From the NCBI GenBank assembly GCA_025267735.1, contig CM046307.1, positions 35,083,231-35,147,230 on the forward strand: a DNA stretch of 64,000 nucleotides. The letters run 5' to 3'. Positions 13,001 through 25,000 of the stretch are shown piece by piece. The notes beneath the pieces are model-generated. The model worked only from the letters and a program-made list of their open reading frames with translations, made no database searches and had not been told where the DNA came from. Source of the DNA: Mactra quadrangularis (Eukaryota; Mollusca; Bivalvia; Venerida; Mactridae). The position numbers and the translations under genes are program-made. Each line of letters begins with the position of its first letter. Position 1 is the first letter of the stretch.

Positions 13001-16000
13001 TGAGCAATCTTAAATATTAAAATATAAAGGGAAATAACACGGAAAGTAATTCATCCAGAATTATGTCTGATAGATGAAGAACTGATGAAAAAGCATACAA
13101 CTTTCATTCAAATGTATTTGAAAGAACTAAAACTATCCCTTTAGAACAAATTTTAATCTTAAATGTTTAAGTATAAAGGGGCATAACTCCAAAAATAATC
13201 TATCCACAGTTACCTCCCTTTATAGTTGTGTAGATATAGTACCGATTATTAAGTATACAAACTTTACGTCAAATATCTTGATTAGTTTTAAAGATATTCC
13301 ATATAGGAACAATTTTAACCTTATATTTTGCCCTTTTTTTAGTATAAAAGAGCAACTGGGTCGATAGCGCAATTTGCAGCGCGCCGGGATTCGGAATCTC
13401 GTGTCCCGAGGGGGGTACCGAATCCCGCCTGGGGAGGTTATACCCTTCCATGAGAATTAGACAATAACTTCAATTTTCCTCCATTGATTAGATAATATGG
13501 AGAAGTTTCCGGCCTTTTGAAAGGGTAGGTGAGTACTGGTTATAGACAAAGTTCCAGGAAAGCTAGGTTATGTGCGCTGGACACCGTGAAATGACTTAAA
13601 ATGTGTTGATACCGCGTTAAATCCAATAAATAAAAAATATAGTATAAAAGGGCAATTTAATACTCCAAAAATAATTCATCCACAGATACGTCACTTCATA
13701 GTTGTGTAGATATTGTACCCACAAATAAGTGCTCAAACTTAAGTCAAATATCTTGATCAGTATTGAAGATATTCTACATAGGAAAAAGTTTAACGTCATA
13801 TTTTGCATTTTTTCAAGTATAAAAGGGCAATAACTCAAAATATAATTCATCCACAGTTATGTCCCTTCATAGTCGTGTAGATATCGTACCAACAAATAAG
13901 TATACAAACTTTAAGTCAAATATCTTGATAAGTATTGAAGATATTCTACATAGGAAAAACTTTAACCTCATATTTTGCAATTTTCTAAGTATAAAAGGGC
14001 AATAACTCAAAAAAAAATTCATCCAGAGTTATAATCTTTCAAAGTATGGTTAATATAGTCCCACTAAATAAGTATACCAACTTTCAATAAAATAACTTGG
14101 ATAGTGTTGAAGATATAAGAGTTTAAAAAAACGTTAACCTGGAAACTAACACCGACGCTAAAGTGATAGCAATAGCTCTCATTTTCTTGAAAAAGTCAAG
14201 CTAAAAATCAATGGACCATATCCAAAATAGGATATGCAAATGTCTGCCTGATATCTGGTGTATATGTGAAGTTTGAATCAAATCTGTAAAATAGGAGCTG
14301 AGAAATTTAGCGGACAAGCTACAATGGAACAACTTACTGACAAGCTGACTCCTGTATACCCCCTCAAATTTTTTAGAAGGGGGGGTATAATTATTAATGG
14401 TTAAATTTTGATAAAGTATTTAAGATACCGGAATAATTATAAATTATCATTTACTTAGAAATTTGAAATTATCACAACACTATAATTTTGTGTTAAATTA
14501 ATACATAAATAGAAAGTAGCAAAGTTCTATAATAATTTATGCTAGCAAACAAGAAAGCTACAAGAAAGGCAATGTATAGCTTTGTATATAGGGCTCAAAT
14601 GAAGAACAAATTCTAGAAGGAAGCTCCAAGTACTAATATTGTCTCACAATTCTTCAATGGAACTTTAATTCAAGGCCCAGCCACTTCAATTTTTTTTATG
14701 CTGTTTACCATGAATCTTGGAGCTGTTGGATTGGTAGTGACCAGAACAGAAATAACAAATACATGTATCATAAAAACTAGTATTCTACACTAAAGCCATA
14801 TTTTATCATAACAATATGTATTCCATGTACAAGGTGGACTTACCATAAAATAAAATGTAACAAATCCCAATAAGATAATTTCCCACTGTATTGTATGTAA
14901 GACATTTAGGCCAAGATTGGAGAAAAATACACAACTGACAGTAAAGATCTAATGCTTTGTTGAAAGCTTTAACACTTTCCCATGTAGAGGCCTAGTAGAG
15001 CTATTTATATGTGCTATGATCTTGAATAAAGATTTGGAAACTTATAGATGTTGTTTTTCAGTTGAGGATATTTGTTTACGTTTTTTACTTGGATACGTAC
15101 AGGGTAAGGTCACTGTGATATACAATGTATACAACAAAGATATAACACCTAGCCTTTTACTAAACTAGCATGCAGGAGCAGGCTATAATGACATGAATAA
15201 GCCAACAAATGATGTTCAAAATTAACAATGCACATATCTGATAATCTGAAAAAGCTATTTTCATACACAGTTTATTTATTTGATATGATACCAATGATTA
15301 CAATATTAATAGATAGAACAATGATTAATATCAGCAAAACTTAGAGACATTTTCATACTGAATAATACTAATTCATATTTCACATAGAAATAATATAATG
15401 ATAATTTTATTGTAACATGAGAAGTGTAACAGCTTGTCTGCCATGTTCCCTTGCATGATAAGTTTATAACTAATGTTTAAATTAACTTCACATCAACCTG
15501 TTGCCATATTGATCCTAAATCAAGTTATGGTAATTTCCCCAATGTTTATACACAATGCTTCAATAATGTATATTAAAGATTTGATATTGGTACAAGCTTA
15601 TTTGAGCGCATTAGTTCAGGGTTGAATGTGCTCAAGTTAGACTACAGTGACCACTCTTTTCCATTGTCTATACATGTAAATCACCTATGTGCCAATTATC
15701 AACATCAAGTTAATTCAAGTTATGCCCAAAGGTTAAAACCCACCCAGTTCTAAGGACTGAGCAGAACAGGGTCCTTAGGACCCAATCATTGTTATTGTCA
15801 TGTAAGTTCAATATTCATAACTGTGATGTAACTTAAACATCTAATTATAAATATTTGTGAAGGTATTCAGTTATAATGAGATAGTGGGTAAAGTACATCA
15901 TTGGGCTTAAACTACAACAAATGATGAAGTTGAAAACAAAGGAATAATGCATACTGATAGGGTGATTTATATATACCTGGGGAATGAAATGAACAAGTTA

Positions 16001-19000
16001 AATAAGAGATAGGGTATAAAGGTATGTATTCAAGGAAATAAAGGATGGGATATACAGGTATAAAAGGGATATGACATGCTCAACTTACGGATGTTTTTCA
16101 CTGTCAGGTAATGTATCCCTGGTAAATAATAAAATTCAGAATACATATAGTAAGAATGTATGTGTACATGAGAACATTAGTTTATCACAATTAAAATAAT
16201 CTAGAAAGAACTAAGCATTCAGACAACTTTTGATTGCCAATGGAGCAATATTAATATGGTTGAATTACATAGTGCTACTTTCTTTAAGTAGATCTGTAAT
16301 TGCTAATCAATCAATCAATCAAATCCTGATTTGTCATCTGCTGCCAAATCCCACTATCTGGGGTAGGCAGCAGGCGGCCAGATCCACTAACATCTGAAAA
16401 CATAGAACCAAATGTGGCCTGCAATGCTAAAACCCAAAGTGTCTTTGGTTCAGGATTAGGTATGTTGCCTTTGTAATTAACTAGTCTAAAGTCTTAATTT
16501 AACCACAAATATTTCAATGGCATTTTTTTGTATACAAGATTAAAAACTTGCTGAAAGTTCATAATTTTGAAAACCTTAGAATTCTTAAAATCAACTGAGA
16601 CACGTTCAGCTACAAGTATTAAGAGTATTTTGATATAATATAATGTATAATAATGATAGAATAAGCAAAAAACCAGTGGCCACAATCATAAGTTAAATGG
16701 TTAGTGCACTACATACTTAAATTCTTAGCAACGTGAAAAACAAAAGTTATTAATTTTACTTAAGCTCAACAATGCATGTGTTGTCTGCATATGTTAAAAA
16801 ATTCCATCAGCATTGTACAGCTTTGTCACATCCTGAGTGCTTTACTAGACAAATTTTTAACTTTTTACAGCAGAGTGGCACTGAAAGACTGGATTAATTA
16901 TTGTTGTCTTTAACAGAGCATAGAGACACATAATCAAACATGGTTGAGTGGTTATGACCTTAAAACAGTACTCATTGGATAGAAAGCTTCTAGTCACTTT
17001 TAATACAGTCTTATCTCCAACACTATTTGTTATTTCCTTAAACAAGAAGATTAAACCTAATTGCAAAAAAATCAGGGACAATGAAACAGACTTAAATGGG
17101 ATTTCCTTGAGTTGAAATAACTTGTTGCAAAATCAAGATAAACAATTGTATGTACATTATACAAGATTATCAGACCAATGTGAATTATTACTTATTAGGA
17201 TAGAATCTAGTTTAGCGGATCCCGCTATTGCGCATGCTCGGACGTTGCGTTGTTTACAAATTTTGGACGCCATTTTGTTTTTACCGATACGTTTTTTATT
17301 CATTCTTTAAATGAATTATTTTCAATAAATATTTTAAAATGCTTTTTTGTTATCCATTTTTAATATCAGTGGGGGTGTGGGGGCGGCAGCCCCCATAATA
17401 ACAGTAAATTAGCGGCATTTACCTTCGCACGTCTGCTCATAGAAACAGCACGCTGCGCACGCATATTTATATTTACTTCCGGGGTCCGCTAAACTAGATG
17501 TGTTCCACTTATTATGTAGACCTACCTGTCCATCTTAGAGTAGATTTGACCTAATAAAGCATACATTTGAGCAGTTCTAAGACTCACTTCACCATAATGT
17601 TGTATTACAAGTTCTAAAGCTTTTCTACCTTCTGATTCAGCAAGTCTTAATGTAGCATCTTGTGTCTCTTTGTTAGCATGGAAAGCTTTCCATTGTAATG
17701 CTGATGCTGAATTAAAATACAGCAATAAATGTATGTTCAGTATAAATTATATTCCTACACTCAGGGTTCTTAAGTGACAACTGATTAGGTAAACATAAGT
17801 TTTTTTTGCCAATTTCTCTTTTCAGACAAATAATTGAATGACTTGTAATACATGTACTGTGTAAAATAACTTCAACTTTTCTTTTCGTGGACAATTCTAA
17901 TTGATCCTGTTTTGATCATTACCTCTAAATCATCTGCTCAAAAATTAAGTCTAGTGGTCAACAAGGTCATGCGTAGAAATTATCTTTTAACATGCTGTAG
18001 TAATAAACATATATTATAGCACAATATTATTATTATTATTATACATAGTAAGAATGCATTATAGTGTAGTTGTTTATGTAATGCCCAGGATGTAATAGTA
18101 TGTAGGTCCTGTCTAGGATCAAACAAGTAAATCAAAGTTGGCAGTCAGATGTGATAAAAACATCAATATTTTCAACTTGAACTTGAGACATGACAAGTTA
18201 CGGTAAGTCATACAAGTGATTATATATTTTTTATTAGGTTTAACGCCATGTCAACACAAATTATGATCATTAATTGGTTGCCAGCTCACCAAACCAAGCT
18301 TTCCTAGCCAGTTATCACCTGCCCTACCACATGGCTGGCAACTTCTATATATACCTTATTAATGAAGGAAAATCAACATTATTGTCAATTTTTTATGGAA
18401 GAGTATAATCATTGCGGGCAAGGCTCTAACCATCAAATCCTTTCGCACGCTAGATTTGAAATCCTGCACATAGCCTACAGCACCAATGACTTGGCTATTA
18501 TGTTTCTATGACAACAGTTAAAACAACAAACCTGATGTATGTAAAAACAAATATAACATAGGATGATTTTTAGTTAAAATTTTCTCAGCAATCCTGAGAG
18601 CATCACAAGATCTATAGAAATATTTCTCTGTATCCACTTTCTGTAAGACCATTAATGCTTTACTAACAGCACGATGAGCTAATGCTAACTCTATAGTATC
18701 ACAACAATATATCTTCATAGCTGTAGATAGTGCATACTGGAATATAGAAATTAAAGTTGTAAAGGTCGTTTGCGTTAAAGCTGGACCCTTAAAATCATGA
18801 AATATCTCAATAACTATCGGATGGAATTAACTCAAATTTTTTATGTGATCATAACTAGCATTTTCCTTCTCAAATCCAAAAATTCAGAATTTTTCTTCAA
18901 TTACATAACATACTTCCCATAGACATGCAATGCAAATTTTTAAGCCAAAAAGCGACTTTTGTTAAATGGGTATGTGCCATAATCAGAACAGCCACATAAC

Positions 19001-22000
19001 AGTAGATACAAAATAATAGCTAAATATGAGGCCCGGTTAGAAATTTTATTTGATAACAAAGTATAACAGTATATCAAAATCTATACAAATTCAACGCGTA
19101 CGATTTTAAAGACGGGCCTCTGCTTTACAATTCAGTAGACCGTCGAGTGTTTATTTAAGCGGCAAATTTACAGTAAACACACGGGACTTTGTATAAATAC
19201 ACTGGAAGTATGACAATGTTATAATCGGAACAGCTTATTTTACCTCCCGCCGGATTTTTGATAAAAAGTTCCAAATATTTTGCATTGTACCCTATGGAAA
19301 ACTTTTTTATTTATCAATTAAAAATTCTGAAAATTTAAATCCTAGAAGGAAAAATTGAATAAAGATTGTATTAAATTTTTTAGCAAAATCGCTCTTATAG
19401 TTTGAAAGATATTTACGGCAAATAGGGGTCCAGCATTAACGCAAACGACCTATATATATTATAATTGTATGAGGGCTTGATTTGAAGCTCACTAAGTCAT
19501 ACTCACAAAATGGAAGTGTGGGTAACTTTTATTTCACAAGTTACAACAACATAGTAACATATTTAACAATTGTTATTTAATGGTATGAATTAAAAAGACC
19601 CTATTATTGATTTATCTGGCTGTTTCTAGAATGACTTGAGCTAGACCATAATATTTTTTGCAACAATATAAATTCCCACAAATTTAAAAGTTGAAATTAG
19701 ATGAATAGTTTATATTATTAAAATTTCATGGGAAAATGCACTGCTTTTTCATTTGTGAGTTGAAATAAAATCCAAGTGTAAGTTTTTTAGTGAAACGTCA
19801 CATTGGTCTTCATATCATTCAGAAAAATATTTGTATACATACGTAAGCTAATTGCAGACTGGATTCATCTTGTATAAATTCAGTAGAAAAATGACATAAA
19901 TGAAGTAATGCTTTTAAGTAGAGAGGATTTCTAACTCCAAAATTTTGTCTGAAAATATATGATAATATATATTATACTTAGTATTTATCAATGGTACATA
20001 TATAACAGCAATCTATGAAAAGTTGCCACTATCACTCGAGAACAAAACTGCTGACAATTTACTCAATTACAGTTTTACACACCTCTTCTTATTGGAATGA
20101 GGATGAAATCAGGATCCATGATAACAGGGATCTCTTATTTTAAGTTGTACACATCATAGGTTCAATGAAAGTGTAAGGTTTTGTAAATTCTATCAAGGAT
20201 TTCTCACAAGCTTCAATAAGCACTTGTCAAAATTAATGGGAATAGACGTACAAAAGTCATGTAATAACATTTTCTGATGACAGAAGCACAGTGAAAAAAT
20301 TACACAGTGAAGATACCTAGGAATTTACTATTTTGGAATAGTCATTATACTATGCATATATATGATTTTAGTATCTATGCCTTGAAACTTTTAAATAACA
20401 CAATAAAACAGTTATTACTTTGCAAACTGAACAGCATAAATGGCTAATTTCTCAGCTCTTTTCACCTGCCATTTAGCACAATATGTCATCACTGCACTGC
20501 ACAATGTATTTACAACCAAAGCTTTGTCTGATGCCTTCATTCCCTAAAGAAAAAGAAACATAATATTAGAAATTGCAAGTTTAAACCATTTGTATTAGGT
20601 ATGGCTAGTAAAGCATAACCTAATGATTGATTAGAACTAGTGGTTACATTAGCTTGAGACATCCCAGAGCTAGAATAGCTGCATCTAACGAGGAGTGAAG
20701 CTGATAAAAATATACAAACAGAGTTTCCAAGACAAACCTTGTGGTTGGGCTTATGCTCCTGAGCTGAGAAGATGTAAGTTAGAAAGAGAGTTTGCTTGAG
20801 CCAAGCATTTTGTAACTTTAATGTTCAATTTTCAATGGCAGTATTTAAGGAGCTTTCAAGGCTTTTACTGCTTGTAAATTCTCACCACCAGCAAAGGATT
20901 CATCTCATTCTATATTCTTGGAGGGTCATCACATTTTATCTATGTTAGATAAAAAATCTAACCATACATAGTAACTTTACAAGTATTAGCATTTCCAAAA
21001 ATTCTTGAAATCACCTTTTAGCCGTGTATGACATCTTCTCCTTTGATTAAAACATTCAAGCAATATGTGTAAGCATTTTAGACCGTCCCATGTCTATTTT
21101 TAGAATACTGGATTGACGTGCCTTGTTAAAAATATGTAAAACATTTGGACGCTTTTGATTCATTGTGTAGAACCCTCTGAGCTAATAAAAATACATCAAA
21201 TGAACAGAGGCATTTCCGACTGTGCACGTAAAACATCATTATTATGGTAGTTTTTAGAATTTTTCCTGTCTATTTGGCATATAGGAACTATACCTAATTT
21301 ATAAGCAAACCAAAAAATTCGTTTGAAGAACATGTTCTGCCCAAATTCCGGCAGCTATTGCTATTGATATGTACACTTAACAACTTTTCTAAGTAAACAC
21401 ATTTCCCCTGCAGATAATTTCAACAGTTGTTAAAATATTTAAACGAAATTTTGTGAGTCAACTATTGGATACTATATCTTTCATGTGACACTAAAAACGT
21501 CAATATCCACCTTGTAGTAACCGACTTCTAAGATGCACATGCATTTTGTGCTTTTTATTAATATGGGCCAAACAGTTAACATTTTCACGTTTATTTTGTA
21601 TATGTTTATATCTATAGCGATTAACACTTAGAAAGAACACCCAAACTTTCACAAGTCGTAAGTATGAAACGAATTAGCTTGAAATGAAGAGGCCAGGCTA
21701 TCGAAATAATACATGCTGGCTCATCAGTATGAAAGGTAAATTGAATTGAATTGCTATCTCATGTCTTACTTGCTTCAAACTCATCACTAAGACATTCTAA
21801 GCATAGCTGTAATGCAGAAACCTTCAACAATCGTGACAAAGTGAACCCATTTTTCAGGTTGCCCATACTTTCAAGCGTAACCTTTTGACTGTGATGACCC
21901 TTTTAAAAAAGTTTGAGCAAACCGGAAGTGTTAAAGACCTGCCAAGCCAAAGAAGACGTCGTATGACGACAAGACAGCTAGAATGTGCTATGATACCCGA

Positions 22001-25000
22001 GGGTGTCATTCAGAACTGCATAATCTCATTGCGAGCAAGGTTTCTTGCAGTTATACGAGCTGAAGGTGGCCATACTCGTTATTGATGTGAATTTGTACTT
22101 TGTTAGTGCCAATATTTCTACTGCTTATAAAAAGTAATTTATTTTTCAATTTATTCTTCGTTTGGCTAATAAATGAAATACTATTTGATGAACATTTTCT
22201 ACAAATTTTATATCAATAGCTTTGAACCTAGCTTATCAACCTAGTTATGACCAAATATATAGGTGTATACTTAGAAAAGTTGTTAAGTGTATATTTAGAT
22301 TCCCCCAAAAGTAGGGAAGATAAGATAAGTTTTAAAAAAACAAACATGTTATAAGTAGTTTTGCTTTTTTCCTGGTCTTATATTGCAACTTCCTTGGAAC
22401 TGGTACGCGTTCATATATTTTTAATGGTATTTTCTGGTAATACAAACAGGTAACCCAATAAAACCTGGCGTAGACAAGTCCATTCATACACCCCTTGTTT
22501 GACTATTCGATGTCGATTTTTTCATCATGTGACCTCAAATGCATCGTTAGTATTGGCTTAACGCAACCAGTGTCAACTACAAAATGCTCAAATCTTGATA
22601 TATCATTTCATATGATGACATATCATTATTGATATATTGAATTGTATATATCGCCGCTCAAGTGCGGAGATAATTAGATTTATTTATAGTACCAACACAA
22701 AAAAATTCACTTTGAGTATTTTTCTGTCAGATGGTCTTGGTAGCAAACAGCTTTAATATACGAAACATTAACTTTCTTCTCAAATAAAGTATTTGAGACT
22801 TAAAAACTAAAAAATTGTATGATTTTAAATCAATCGAGGTGGGCAGCAGAACTTCACTATAATAGAATTACCACAGTAGAAACATTTACCCATTACCTTA
22901 AGAGCTTTCTGTGACCAAGTGAAGGCAGGATTTATAGATCCAAGTTCTAACATCATATGACTGAGTTCAGAATGTATTTCACTTTCATCAATGATATCCA
23001 TACCAAATGACATCATCTTAATCTGCCAGGTCATCTCTACTGCTGCTTGGTACGCTTGACTTGCTCCATAGAAATCATAATTTCTATTACGAAGATGCAT
23101 CAATTTTACGTATCCACGATATTTTGTCATCCAGATATCTAAATGATGTGATTCGCTTAGGAATGACATCAGAACAGACATCACTTTCTCGGCATCGGTG
23201 TAATATCCATATTCGGTCATAAAGTCAATGAGATAGAATGCTAAGATGGTGAATTGTTTAACACTCTCTGAATTTCTAGCAACTTTATTATTGCTTTTAA
23301 GAACAGAGTAAAATGAAGAAACAATGTCTTGTAACAGATTCACATCATTAGCTTCTAATGATTTCAGATATTTAAAATATAAATGATAATGTTCTGGTTC
23401 TTGGAGTATTGTTTGTACAATGTCACACATACAAAGTTCAAATCCTAGAGGAAGTAGTTTACGTCTTGCTAGTACGGTCACTAGTTCAAGTTTCTTGATA
23501 CGCTCTAAAGCATGTTTTTCTTGCTCTAGTTGATCTTTGTCATCAGCATCTGAAGATCTTTCAAGTTTACGGAAATGTTCCTCAGGTACCTATAAAAATA
23601 AAGAATTGGTAAGTTACATAAAAAAGTAACAAAAATATAGTTTTTTACAAGAAACTTAGTCAACACATAAAGTTATTTAAAACTGATCTGTACATGTATA
23701 CATGTCTAAGTTCTTCAAAAAACATTTCATTACGTAACATATAAAAGAGTTTGAAACAAGCTCTAAAATTATAAGATGAATAATACAAAATTGGTGAAGA
23801 TTTCAGCTGCTGTAGAATAGATTTAACATTTCATTTCAAATAACTCTTCACTGATGACAGTTTAAGTTCAATCAATAAAATAAATGAATCTAAAGGACAT
23901 GTATGTTTTCATTGAATTAATTGTATATAAAAGATCTGTAACACAAGACAGAAATAAATTAAAAAGCAGTTTTCTTTGGAATAAGATCATCTTTAGTTTA
24001 ACTAATATATGTTTCATCAACTGCTACAGTGGAATAGAAACCAATCTTACACCAAAATTGATTTGATGAAAATTTGATATCCTGTCTAATTTCTCTATGA
24101 ATGAAAAACTACAGTAAAACTCGGATACAACATACTCGGTGGGCCATAAAAATAAGGTATTTTATAACCGAGGTATGTTATATCCATATAGAATACTAAG
24201 TATGTTATATATAAGGATGAAAAACGGGCCAGAAAAAATAGTATGTTGTAACCGAGTGTATGTTATAACCGAGTATGTTATATCCGAGTTTTACTGTAGT
24301 TCTTACCGATAATAAAGATCTAAAGTTATCAGGTGTAGGAATCCATTGTTGAAAGTAACCTTTAACTAATGTAACTGCATCATTAGTTTTCTCAAATTTA
24401 CCATCCCACATGCCAGTATAATGATGTTCCTCTGTTTCTTCAATCTCTCGTAACACTTTCTCTTCTTCTTTCTTTCTCTCTTCCTCAATATTTAATACAT
24501 TCTGAGCATCACCATCTATAAGTACATGAAATTGAAACATTAGGAAATAATATATTTGGACAATTTGTCATTCAACATTAGTATTATAAAACAGACAGTC
24601 ATTATGTTATCATAATCATACATATACTTGACCTATGGCAAGTCTGGTAAACTCGGTAGTCCAATAGCTAAATTTGAGGACTACTACAGGCAGCCAGCAT
24701 TTAGTGTTTTTGATTCTGAACCGTGCTGGCTGCCTGTGTTCTTGATGGTGCATACTAAGTTGTATCAAAAACTTAATTCATAAGCACTTATTATAAACAT
24801 GACTTTATGAAATTGATAATTTAAATTAGCCAAGTCAATATTCACTTGTCCTGTGCTTCTGCTAGTGGTGTACAGCAAATCCCGTTAGCACTAAATCTTT
24901 AAGACCCCCAAAAATAAAGAGAACTAACCTGTTTTTATAGAAGGCAAAGGGTTATATCTTGGTAGTTTTAATGAATCTGAATGTCTAGGTGATTGTAAAT

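Larger units (their letters stand above)
10761..14208 (-). mobile_element. Tandem-core (pearl-type) element 2 with nested insertions
   Basis: On the minus strand it begins TTTTTAGCTTGACTTTTTC (14208) and ends GTCCTTGGACTGCTCTTGTT (10761). The core is a run of diverged repeats of roughly 150 bases containing AAGTATAAAAGGGCAATAAC, ATTCATCCACAGTTATGTCC and TCAAATATCTTGAT. The plus-strand element at 36951-38275 is the same family. Three younger insertions interrupt the core: a SINE-like piece at 11055-11265, a hAT-type element at 11493-12928 and a tRNA-headed SINE at 13348-13640. Non-coding; lies in an intron. Confidence 0.7.
19949..24109. other. Remaining intron sequence between exons c and f
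   Basis: The intervals 19949-20418, 20544-21373, 22292-22896 and 23590-24109 contain no gene, RNA or repeat end that I recognise. They are AT-rich and unstructured. Exons d and e and the Tc1 relic in this span are listed separately. Confidence 0.4.

Noticed and set aside
13348..13420. Functional tRNA gene
   Set aside because: The head cannot fold a full cloverleaf, and the tail plus target duplication show a SINE.
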